DNA from: a virus
DNA length: 29,040 nucleotides
Strand: one strand, 5' to 3'
IMG/VR virus record: IMGVR_UViG_3300007523_000056
Span: 1 to 29,040 of that record
Each line of letters begins with the position of its first letter. Positions within the stretch are counted from its first letter, which is position 1. This document shows, piece by piece, positions 17,326-24,788 of the stretch. The notes beneath the pieces are model-generated. The model was given only the letters and a program-made list of their open reading frames with translations. It was not told the DNA's origin and made no database searches. Made by a program: the position numbers and the translations under genes.

Positions 17326-18384
17326 ATGAAAGCATTAGGAACTTACATATTTGCAGGCGGTTTTACTTTAGGTGTAAAAAAACACTTTGACGTTGAAGCT
17401 CATTTTGAAATGAATCCGGGTTTATATAAAAAAACAGCGAAAGCTAACTTCCCTGATTTACCAATTTATGAAGGCGAAGATGAATGGCCTCGAAAAAAAT
17501 ATAAAGATAAAATTGATTTTGTGTACTGTAATCCACCGTGTGCTCCCTGGTCGAACTTAGGTACGACACAAAAAGGTGGAATGGCCTGGAAAAACGACCC
17601 TAGGATCGCTTGTTGGAGGAATAGTTTTAATCTATTAAAAGAACTAAGACCTTCGGCAATAGCCATCGAGTCGGTTCCTAGGGTTTATTCTAAAAATGGT
17701 GGATACGAAATGATTATGGAATTAACTAAAGAAGCTCATAAGTTAGGATATCAAACTACTCATTTATTAATAGATGGTCAGTTTACAGGTCTTAATCATA
17801 GTCGTAAAAGATTTTTCTTTATAGCAACTAAATATAATTTAAATCCACACAAATTAAACTTTGCACCTTCTCCAACTACAGGGGAAGTTTTAGAATCATT
17901 TAAAAAAGAACACGGAGATGATATAGGTCACATATTTAAAATGACACCAAGTGAGATCCCTTATTTAAAAGATTGTAAACAAGGTGAAAGTTTAAGAACT
18001 ACTTGGGAAAGATTCAATCCACCTGAAACTTGGGTCAGAGGAGGAATGAGAGGAGGAGTTAAAGGTAGACCTCAGTTTATGAAATGGAGATTAGCTACAC
18101 ATAAAATTTGTCCAGTTATTGCAGGAGGATTTTATATTCACCCCACAGAAGATAGATTATTTGGTCATAAAGAATTAGCTTACCTTGCAGGATTTCCTCA
18201 TGATTTTAAATTTGAAGGACCAGTAGGATCTATAGGATCACAAATTGCACGAGGAGTAATGCCACCTGTAGCTGAATATGTAGCGAGGATAGTAAAAGAG
18301 AGTATAACTAATAAAGATAAACCGAAAGAAGAACATATGACTGTAGACTTTAGAAAAGCACCAGAGCAAGAAAGATTAATTTGA
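17326..18384 (+). CDS. C5-cytosine DNA methyltransferase homologue
   Basis: This 352-aa protein has the C5-MTase motif order: motif I TYIFAGGFTLGVKKHF near the N-terminus (SAM binding); motif IV NPPCAPWS with the candidate nucleophile Cys72; motif VI IESVPR, in which Glu115 is kept but the usual Asn of ENV is Ser116; motif VIII NHSRKRF at about 157-163; and motif X IGSQIARGVMPPVAEYV near the end. A region between VIII and X could be a reduced target-recognition domain. It would methylate cytosine C5 in DNA, for self-protection or for modification. The variant ENV motif and the neighbouring base-modification genes leave open a changed reaction. It starts a run of overlapping genes; its TGA overlaps the next start as TTGA. 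Confidence 0.75.
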   Translation: MKALGTYIFAGGFTLGVKKHFDVEAHFEMNPGLYKKTAKANFPDLPIYEGEDEWPRKKYKDKIDFVYCNPPCAPWSNLGTTQKGGMAWKNDPRIACWRNSFNLLKELRPSAIAIESVPRVYSKNGGYEMIMELTKEAHKLGYQTTHLLIDGQFTGLNHSRKRFFFIATKYNLNPHKLNFAPSPTTGEVLESFKKEHGDDIGHIFKMTPSEIPYLKDCKQGESLRTTWERFNPPETWVRGGMRGGVKGRPQFMKWRLATHKICPVIAGGFYIHPTEDRLFGHKELAYLAGFPHDFKFEGPVGSIGSQIARGVMPPVAEYVARIVKESITNKDKPKEEHMTVDFRKAPEQERLI

Positions 18385-18827
18385 CACATCCAGATATATT
18401 TAATTTACACGAGGATTTATTAGGAGATATAAATAAGTTTCATAATAAATTTGGATTTAAAAAAAGTCAAAAAGTAGGAATACCAGAAGATTCAGAATTA
18501 GTTAATTTTAGAACTTCATTCTTAATGGAGGAGTTAGCAGAATATACTCAAGCAATAACCAAAAAAGATGATGCTGCAGCCTTAGATGCTCTTATAGATA
18601 TAGTTTATATTGCATTAGGCACAGCTTGGCTATTTAATTTACCTTTTGAAAAAGGGTGGAGAGAAGTACAAAAAGCTAATATGAGTAAAGTAAGAGCAAA
18701 AAGTAAATCTAAAAAACGTGGAACTGCTTTTGATGTAATCAAACCTAAAGATTGGAAAGCTCCTAACATAGATAGAATTGTAGAGGAAGAGAAAGAAATA
18801 AATGAAAATTTTAATAACAGGATTTAA
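18381..18827 (+). CDS. MazG-like all-alpha NTP pyrophosphohydrolase (possible dCTPase)
   Basis: This 148-aa protein starts with TTG, overlapping the previous stop. The all-alpha NTP-PPase signature is visible as ExxE at Glu51/Glu54 (FLMEELAEYTQ) and DxxxD at Asp69/Asp73 (LDALIDIVYIALG), the four acidic residues that bind Mg. These enzymes split NTPs or dNTPs to the monophosphate plus PPi. The superfamily includes MazG, dimeric dUTPases and T4 gp56-like dCTPase/dUTPase. Its place directly before a glycosyltransferase-like protein, a dNMP kinase and a dCMP-hydroxymethylase-like enzyme suggests that it destroys dCTP and supplies dCMP. A ppGpp or general dNTP role is the alternative. Confidence 0.75.
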   Translation: MTHPDIFNLHEDLLGDINKFHNKFGFKKSQKVGIPEDSELVNFRTSFLMEELAEYTQAITKKDDAAALDALIDIVYIALGTAWLFNLPFEKGWREVQKANMSKVRAKSKSKKRGTAFDVIKPKDWKAPNIDRIVEEEKEINENFNNRI

Positions 18828-19836
18828 TGCCCTTACTATAGGAACTGCAAAAAGTCCTTTAAACATTGCAACGTCTGCTAGAATATTACCGGGTGTATTG
18901 AGAGATCAAGGCCACGAAGTAACTCAAAAAGCTATTATACCAGGGGAAGATGTATCTCAATATGATAAAGTAATAGTCTATGTATTCGGACCTAATAGTT
19001 TATCAGCTCGTTATTGGTACGGTGCCGCTTATACTATTATTAAAAGACCTGATGCTATTATATCAATAGACGATCATCAAACTAAAGAAACAGTATCTGG
19101 CTTTGGAACTTTTAGTAGAGGACATTGGAGAATATGGAAAAAGTTTTCTCAAGCAGGAAATCCAGTAGGTAAAATGTATTGGGAAGAAGCTCAACCTTAT
19201 AAAAAAGAAATTGAAGATTTAGTAGATACTTTTGCTTTTAAAGAGTGGCCTTACAAATTATTAATTCCAGCATATGATGGTGGTAACTACGAAGCCCTAG
19301 GAATAAAAGCTAAAGAAATAATTAATTGGGATCCTTCTGCTTATACTAATTCCTATTTACAAGACCCTAAAGGTATAGATTTATTTAGTAACGAACCAAT
19401 CGTTGAAAAAGAAAAAGCTTGGGTTATGGCTAGTCTTTTAAATAAAATGAATTGGTTAAAAAAACAAACTTTTACTTGGCCTATTAAAACTTTTGGAAAT
19501 ATTAAAGAAGGTCAAATTAGATTAAAAGAACACGAGTTATATCAAGAGTATAGAAAACACTGGGGTATATTAAGTCCTCCACATTCTCATACTTTAAATG
19601 GAAGCGGTTGGTGGAGAGTTAGATATAATATGGCTTATGATGCTGGCTCTTTATTATTAGGTCACCCTTCAGAAACTAAAGTATTAGGTGATGGATATAA
19701 TATTGAAGTAAATAATATAGAAAAGAAAACTGAACAAGAATTAAAAGAAATGGTATCTTACCAAAGAGAAAGTTTTATAAAGAATACTTGGAATAAAGAA
19801 AGAACGAAAGAATTTTTTAAATGTCTATTGGAATAG
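18802..19836 (+). CDS. Putative GT-B glycosyltransferase (DNA beta-glucosyltransferase-like)
   Basis: This 344-aa protein begins MKILITGFNALTIGTAKSPL, a Rossmann-like first strand and loop. A second half then begins near residue 228 with IKTFGNIKEGQ, HWGILSPPH, and GSGWWRVRYNMAYDAGSLLL at 267-286. The plan recalls T4 beta-glucosyltransferase: residues 54-92 (YDKVIVYVFGPNS... to IISIDD) resemble its DYDRLIVVNS region, and the WRVRYNMAYDAG segment resembles its LRVWETMASDAV donor-binding helix with a basic residue for UDP. Length is close to T4 beta-GT (351 aa). If correct, it transfers a sugar to hydroxymethylated cytosine in DNA. This comes from recalled sequence, not an alignment; a surface-glycan transferase remains possible. 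It overlaps its neighbours by 26 and 16 bases. Confidence 0.5.
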   Translation: MKILITGFNALTIGTAKSPLNIATSARILPGVLRDQGHEVTQKAIIPGEDVSQYDKVIVYVFGPNSLSARYWYGAAYTIIKRPDAIISIDDHQTKETVSGFGTFSRGHWRIWKKFSQAGNPVGKMYWEEAQPYKKEIEDLVDTFAFKEWPYKLLIPAYDGGNYEALGIKAKEIINWDPSAYTNSYLQDPKGIDLFSNEPIVEKEKAWVMASLLNKMNWLKKQTFTWPIKTFGNIKEGQIRLKEHELYQEYRKHWGILSPPHSHTLNGSGWWRVRYNMAYDAGSLLLGHPSETKVLGDGYNIEVNNIEKKTEQELKEMVSYQRESFIKNTWNKERTKEFFKCLLE

Positions 19837-20393
19837 TAATAGTTGATGGTCCAGATGGAGTGGGTAAAACTACTTTAATAAATCATATTAAAAAAGATAA
19901 TCCTAATTCTTATTATATGCATTTAAGAGTGCATAAAGATATGAAACTTTGGCATACAGCTACTGCTAGATTAGCACAGAAAAAAAGAAAAGAAGGTAAA
20001 CTAGTGTTATTAGATAGGCATTGGCCAAGTGAACAGTGTTATTCTTATATCTATAGATCAGGTCCTGCTTATAATCCTAAATTAATATACGAACAATTAA
20101 AAAATAATGGAACTTTATATGTATGGTGTATTCCTGAAGATACTGAAAGAGTTAAAGAAAACCATAGAATCAATAGAGAAAGACGACATGAAGAATATCC
20201 TGATATTGATGCTGTTGTCGATTATTATTATCAGCATTGGTTTAGTAAGCCTAAAAGGTCTAATTTTTTAAGCGACCTATCTCCATTAAGAGAACGAATT
20301 AATTTTATTAGATATGACTTATTTAAAGATGGTCATAAGTTAGATGAATTTACAAACAAAATAATGGAAAGGCTAATGGTACTACAAATATGA
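19821..20393 (+). CDS. Thymidylate-kinase-like deoxynucleoside monophosphate kinase
   Basis: This 190-aa protein has a P-loop at residues 10-18 (GPDGVGKTT) and the Asp65-Arg66 pair in LLDRHWPSEQCYSY, both typical of thymidylate kinases and related dNMP kinases. An Arg-rich lid-like segment (ENHRINRERRHEE) lies at about 133-145. It transfers phosphate from ATP to a deoxynucleoside monophosphate. In the context of the next gene, the natural substrate may be 5-hydroxymethyl-dCMP, as for T4 gp1, which acts on hmdCMP though from a different branch of the kinases. dTMP kinase activity is the simpler alternative. Its stop overlaps the next start as ATGA. Confidence 0.75.
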   Translation: MSIGIVIVDGPDGVGKTTLINHIKKDNPNSYYMHLRVHKDMKLWHTATARLAQKKRKEGKLVLLDRHWPSEQCYSYIYRSGPAYNPKLIYEQLKNNGTLYVWCIPEDTERVKENHRINRERRHEEYPDIDAVVDYYYQHWFSKPKRSNFLSDLSPLRERINFIRYDLFKDGHKLDEFTNKIMERLMVLQI

Positions 20394-21202
20394 ATAAAAT
20401 AAATTTAGACTATAGGGAGAAAATGAAAGAGATTACAAAGAATCCAGAGTATGTATCTTCACCTAGAGGACTAAAAATAGCAGAAGTATTAAATGATTCT
20501 TTTAGTTGCGATATGGATTGTCCTATTATTACTTTAGAGAGTAGAAATTTAAATTATAGTTTTATGACTGGAGAAGCAGCCTGGATGTTAGACGGTCGTA
20601 ATGATGTAAAAACTATTTCATCTTTTATGAAAGGTATAGTTAGATTTAGTGATGACGGTATATACTTCTTCGGAGCATATGGTCCAAAAATAGTAAGTCA
20701 ACTTCAATATGTACTTAGAACTTTAAAAGCTGATCAAGATAGTAGGCAAGCTGTAATTAATATATGGAGAGAGAGTCCTGGATCCAGTAAAGATATTCCT
20801 TGTACTTTATCTTTACAATTTTTATTAAGAAAATCTAGTGATAAGTTATGGTTACACACGATAGCTACTATGAGAAGTAACGATGTTTGGTTAGGACTTC
20901 CTTACGATAGTTTTAATTTTAGTGCTATATCTTTTTATTTAGCTTGTCTTTTAAGAAGTAATGCAATTTTTTGTGATTTAGGTAAGCTTACTATTAACGC
21001 AGGTAGTCGTCATGTATATGAAAGTGATTTTGAAAAAGTTAAAAATGCACTAGTCATAGAAGATTCTTTTCCTTTAGACTTTAGTTTTAATAACTTAATT
21101 AATCAATATTGTGGAAGACCAGATCAATTTATTAAAGGTCTCTACGAAGCGGCAGGAAGTAAATTTATGTTACCTGAGAATAAATTTGAAATTATACAGT
21201 AA
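20390..21202 (+). CDS. ThyA-fold dCMP hydroxymethylase-like enzyme
   Basis: This 270-aa thymidylate-synthase-fold enzyme keeps the nucleophile Cys138 (IPCTLSLQF), the phosphate-binding Arg119 (QDSRQAVINIW), Arg162 and Asp165 in MRSNDVWLGLPYD, and the His/Tyr pair in SRHVYESDF. At the position of E. coli ThyA Asn177, which selects dUMP (LPFN), it has Asp173 (LPYD). T4 dCMP hydroxymethylase gp42 also has Asp there, in MRSNDVVFGFRND, and shares the MRSNDV string. The conserved Trp-containing QWR segment of ThyA is replaced by GAYGPKI, and the C-terminus diverges. Expected reaction: dCMP plus methylene-tetrahydrofolate to 5-hydroxymethyl-dCMP. A dCMP methylase, as in phage XP12, is the alternative. 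It is tightly coupled to a dNMP kinase and dCMP deaminase. Confidence 0.7.
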   Translation: MNKINLDYREKMKEITKNPEYVSSPRGLKIAEVLNDSFSCDMDCPIITLESRNLNYSFMTGEAAWMLDGRNDVKTISSFMKGIVRFSDDGIYFFGAYGPKIVSQLQYVLRTLKADQDSRQAVINIWRESPGSSKDIPCTLSLQFLLRKSSDKLWLHTIATMRSNDVWLGLPYDSFNFSAISFYLACLLRSNAIFCDLGKLTINAGSRHVYESDFEKVKNALVIEDSFPLDFSFNNLINQYCGRPDQFIKGLYEAAGSKFMLPENKFEIIQ

Positions 21203-21684
21203 TGGATAACTATAGAATTCCAGCTGATTGGTATTTTTTAAAAATGGCTTTTCTAGCCGCAGAAAGGGCTACTTGTGTTCGTAGAAAGGTAGGCTGTATT
21301 TTAATTAATTCTAAGAATCATATAATAGCTACTGGATATAACGGAGTAGCAAGTGGTCAAGATCACTGTATTGATAACCCTTGTAAAGGAGCTGACTTTA
21401 AATCAGGGGAAGGATTAGATGTATGTCAAGCTATTCACGCAGAACAAAATGCATTACTTCAGTGTAAAGATGTATATGACATACAAAGTGTTTATTGTAC
21501 CGTTAGTCCTTGTATTCATTGTATTAAATTACTTTTAAATACTTCCGCTACACAAATTATATTTGGAGAAAAATATATAGATTGCGAAGTTCTAGGAGAT
21601 TACTGGATGAAGAACAAAATAAAAGGTACAGGAACTTCTTGGTCTTACATCAATAAAAATTTGATTTTAGGCAAAGTAAATTAG
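21202..21684 (+). CDS. dCMP deaminase (zinc-dependent)
   Basis: This 160-aa protein has the cytidine/deoxycytidylate deaminase motifs: HAEQNALLQC (Zn-binding His plus catalytic Glu) and SPCIHC (two Zn-binding Cys), with TGYNGVASGQDHC upstream as in ComEB-type dCMP deaminases. It converts dCMP to dUMP. In T4 the same enzyme works beside dCMP hydroxymethylase and balances T against hydroxymethyl-C. No thymidylate synthase with the normal Asn is present in this window, so dUMP would go to a host or off-window enzyme. The ATG overlaps the preceding TAA (TAATG) and the stop overlaps the polymerase GTG (TAGTG). Confidence 0.9.
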   Translation: MDNYRIPADWYFLKMAFLAAERATCVRRKVGCILINSKNHIIATGYNGVASGQDHCIDNPCKGADFKSGEGLDVCQAIHAEQNALLQCKDVYDIQSVYCTVSPCIHCIKLLLNTSATQIIFGEKYIDCEVLGDYWMKNKIKGTGTSWSYINKNLILGKVN

Positions 21685-23525
21685 TGTTTAACACAAATAA
21701 AATAGATGAAGCTAAACTAATAGCTATAGATACAGAGACCTGTGATCCTAATTTAAAAACTATGGGACCAGGTGGATTTAGAAAAGATGGTCATATTGCA
21801 GGAATATCTATTGCGACAGACAGTAACTATAATGAATACTTTCCAATAGGCCATGAGGGTGGAGGAAATTTAAATAAAGCTAAAGTAATTGAATTTATGG
21901 ATTATATCTATAAATCTAATAAAAAGCTTATATTTGCTAATGCAATGTATGACTTAGAGTGGCTTTATTCACTGGATAATCGTCTTACCCTTACTAGACA
22001 TCACTCTATTCTAGACGTTCAAACGATAGAACATCTAATAGACGAAAATAAATTAAAGTACTCATTAGATAGTCTTTCTAATTATTATTTAAAAAAATCT
22101 AAGTATGAAGTGGAACTTAAAGAGGCTGTACTATTTAAATTTGGTAAACGTGCCAAAGTAAAAGAAAGTATGTGGAGGCTTCACGCAAACGAAGTTAGTG
22201 AGTATGCTAAAGAAGATGCTTTACTTACTTTAGGTATTTATCAAAAACAACAAGACCGGATTAAAAAAGAAGAAATAGAAAGTATTGTTGACTTTGAATC
22301 TAGACTTATTCCTGTTTTATTTCATATGAGAAGAAAAGGGGTTAAAGTCGATGTTAATAAAGCACATAAAATTTACGATGAACTAGAAAAAAAACAAAAT
22401 GAAGTTCAATCAATGCTAAATAGACTAGGAGGTGCCGAAGTTAATGTATGGGCTAACGCCTCTTTAAAGGAAGCATATGATAAAAATAGTATTAGTTATA
22501 GTCACACAGCAAAGGGTACTCCATCTTTCACTGCGAGTTGGTTGGAAACTCAAATGGATGATGTTAGTAAAAGTATCTTAAAAGTTAGGAAGTTAGATAA
22601 AATTAGAAATACATTTGTAAAGAATATGATTATTGATAAAGCTTCTAATGGAAGAATATACTGTGGCTTTAATCCAATGGGAACTGTTACAGGTAGATTT
22701 AGTTCTCAATATCCTAATCTTCAACAAGTACCAGCTAGAGATCCAGAACTTGGACCGTTGATCAGAAGTTTATTTATACCAGAAGAAGGTGAAGAATGGG
22801 TTTGTGCCGATTATTCTCAACAAGAACCTAGAGTATTAGTTCATTATGCTAGTCTTAAAGGAATGGATACGGCTATTAAAGTTCAAGATGAATTTAATAA
22901 AAATGAAGATACAGACTTTCATCAGATGGTAGCAACTATGGCAAGTATACCTAGGAAACAAGCTAAGACTATTAATCTAGGCTTATTTTATGGAATGGGA
23001 AATAAAAAATTAGCTTCGGAGTTAGGATTAGATCAAGATGATGCCGCTGCCTTGTTTAATAGATATCATGATAAAGTTCCTTTTGTAAAAGAGTTATCTA
23101 GACAGGTATCTAATGTGGCAAGTTCAAGAGGATATATTAAAACTTTATTAGGAAGAAAAAGAAGATTCAATCTATGGGAACCTAGAGATAGTTGGGGAGA
23201 AAAAGCATATTCATTATCTGAGGCTTACTCTCATTACCCTAAACAAGAACTTAAACGAGCTTATACTCATACGGCAATGAATGCTTTAATTCAAGGTTCT
23301 GCCGCTGATATTACAAAGTCAGCTATGATAAAAATATATGAAGCAGGTCTACTAGATGAGATTGATTTAAAACTTACAGTTCATGATGAATTAGATTTTT
23401 CAGTTTCTAAAGATAAACAAAAATGTTTTGATGAAAGTTTACAAATCATGAAAACTTGTGTAGATTTGAAAGTGCCCCTTAAGGTAGATGTCGAGAAAGG
23501 AGACAATTGGGGAACGATAAAATAA
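21684..23525 (+). CDS. polA: Family A DNA polymerase with 3'-5' exonuclease
   Basis: This 613-aa protein has an N-terminal DEDDy exonuclease domain (DTET at 16-19, Asp90 in NAMYDLEWL, Tyr174/Asp178 in YAKED) and a C-terminal Pol I domain: motif A CADYSQQEPRV with Asp376, motif B RKQAKTINLGLFYG with Arg424, Lys428 and Tyr436, and motif C VHDE at 566-569. The residue equivalent to E. coli Phe762 is Leu432. There is no 5'-3' nuclease domain, as in T7-type phage polymerases. It replicates the phage genome and would have to accept modified dCTP if the neighbouring modification genes act as proposed. It begins with GTG overlapping the deaminase stop; the next gene abuts directly. Confidence 0.95.
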   Translation: MFNTNKIDEAKLIAIDTETCDPNLKTMGPGGFRKDGHIAGISIATDSNYNEYFPIGHEGGGNLNKAKVIEFMDYIYKSNKKLIFANAMYDLEWLYSLDNRLTLTRHHSILDVQTIEHLIDENKLKYSLDSLSNYYLKKSKYEVELKEAVLFKFGKRAKVKESMWRLHANEVSEYAKEDALLTLGIYQKQQDRIKKEEIESIVDFESRLIPVLFHMRRKGVKVDVNKAHKIYDELEKKQNEVQSMLNRLGGAEVNVWANASLKEAYDKNSISYSHTAKGTPSFTASWLETQMDDVSKSILKVRKLDKIRNTFVKNMIIDKASNGRIYCGFNPMGTVTGRFSSQYPNLQQVPARDPELGPLIRSLFIPEEGEEWVCADYSQQEPRVLVHYASLKGMDTAIKVQDEFNKNEDTDFHQMVATMASIPRKQAKTINLGLFYGMGNKKLASELGLDQDDAAALFNRYHDKVPFVKELSRQVSNVASSRGYIKTLLGRKRRFNLWEPRDSWGEKAYSLSEAYSHYPKQELKRAYTHTAMNALIQGSAADITKSAMIKIYEAGLLDEIDLKLTVHDELDFSVSKDKQKCFDESLQIMKTCVDLKVPLKVDVEKGDNWGTIK

Positions 23526-24788
23526 ATGAAAATAGGTTTTTTAGGACTAGGAAAATTAGGTCTTCCTGTAGCTCTTGCTATTGAAAGCAAAGGTCATCAA
23601 GTTTTAGGAACTGATATTAATGATTTAACTTTAAGAAATATTAGATTTAAAACCATTAATTATAAAGAAAAAGGTGCAGAAGAGCTACTAAAAAAATCTC
23701 AAATTCAATTAAAAACTTTAGATAAAATTGTAAAAGAAAGTGATATAATCTTTGTCCCAATTCAAACTCCACATGAAGAAAAATATGAGGGTATTACTAG
23801 AATACCAGACGAACGTGCAGACTTTAATTACGAATTTTTAATCAACGGAATAAAGGAACTCAATGAAGAAATCGAAAAACAAAAGAAAGATAAAACGGTT
23901 ATTATTATTTCTACTGTCTTGCCCGGTACTATTTCAAGACTTATTAAACCAATTTTGGGCTCTCACTTAAAACTTTGTTATAATCCGTTCTTTATAGCAA
24001 TGGGAACTACTATCAAAGATTTTTTAAAATCAGAAATAATTTTATTTGGAGTAGACAATGAAGAAGCAGCTAAGCAAGCAGAAGAATTTTATAAGACTAT
24101 TAATGATACACCTTTTTTTAAGACAACTATTGAGAACGCAGAATTAATTAAAGTAGTTTATAATACTTTTATATCCACTAAGATTGCTATGATCAATACA
24201 GTTATGGAAACATGTCATCATTTACCTAATACGGATGTTGATGAAGTAACGAGAGCTTTATCTTTATGTACTGACAGAATTATTAGTCCTAAATATTTAT
24301 CAGGAGGAATGGGAGATGGAGGAGGTTGTCACCCTAGAGATAATATAGCTCTCAGTTACTTAGCTCAGAAATTAAATCTTTCATACAATTGGTATGACGG
24401 AATCATGAAACAAAGAGAACAACAAACAGTGTGGTTAGCTAATCTTTGTATTAAACATGCAAAAGGTAAAAAAATAAATATATTAGGAAAATGTTTTAAA
24501 CCTGAAACTAATTTAACTTTAGGAAGCCCGAGTATATTATTAAAAAATATATTAGAAGAAAGAGGACAAGAAGTAGTTATGTGGGATCCCTGGGTTGACG
24601 ATAATGACATTATGAAAGTTAAAGATAAATACGAATGGGATAAAGTTCCTCAACTATTTTTTATTGGAACTAAACACGAAGTATGGCATGAGTTTTTTTT
24701 CATGAAAGATTCAGTAGTCATTGATCCATTTAGATATTTAGAAGTATCTGATACTGTAAATTATATACCAATAGGAAAAAACGTATGA
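23526..24788 (+). CDS. UDP-glucose/GDP-mannose-type 6-dehydrogenase
   Basis: This 420-aa protein has an N-terminal NAD-binding site (GFLGLGKLGLPVALAI), FVPIQTPH at the second nucleotide contact, ISTVLPGTI, the central helix with Asn213 and Lys219 (NTFISTKI), and the catalytic loop GGMGDGGGCHPRDN with Cys268 (the usual GxGxGGxCxxKD, here Arg for Lys). The C-terminal sugar-nucleotide domain follows (KKINILGKCFKPETN). The family oxidises the C6 hydroxyl of a UDP- or GDP-sugar to a carboxylate in two NAD-dependent steps, for example UDP-glucose to UDP-glucuronate. Exact substrate is unclear. It abuts the polymerase gene and overlaps NAD synthetase as ATGA, so it is part of the same expression unit. 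Confidence 0.85.
   Translation: MKIGFLGLGKLGLPVALAIESKGHQVLGTDINDLTLRNIRFKTINYKEKGAEELLKKSQIQLKTLDKIVKESDIIFVPIQTPHEEKYEGITRIPDERADFNYEFLINGIKELNEEIEKQKKDKTVIIISTVLPGTISRLIKPILGSHLKLCYNPFFIAMGTTIKDFLKSEIILFGVDNEEAAKQAEEFYKTINDTPFFKTTIENAELIKVVYNTFISTKIAMINTVMETCHHLPNTDVDEVTRALSLCTDRIISPKYLSGGMGDGGGCHPRDNIALSYLAQKLNLSYNWYDGIMKQREQQTVWLANLCIKHAKGKKINILGKCFKPETNLTLGSPSILLKNILEERGQEVVMWDPWVDDNDIMKVKDKYEWDKVPQLFFIGTKHEVWHEFFFMKDSVVIDPFRYLEVSDTVNYIPIGKNV

Noticed and set aside
18802-19836. Host-surface or capsule glycosyltransferase only
   Set aside because: It was kept as an alternative rather than the main call, because the gene is enclosed by dNTP and base-modification genes and no other surface-glycan gene is adjacent.
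20390-21202. Ordinary thymidylate synthase
   Set aside because: The dUMP-selecting Asn is Asp, the QWR Trp segment is missing and the MRSNDV string matches T4 dCMP hydroxymethylase, so the default name would mislead.
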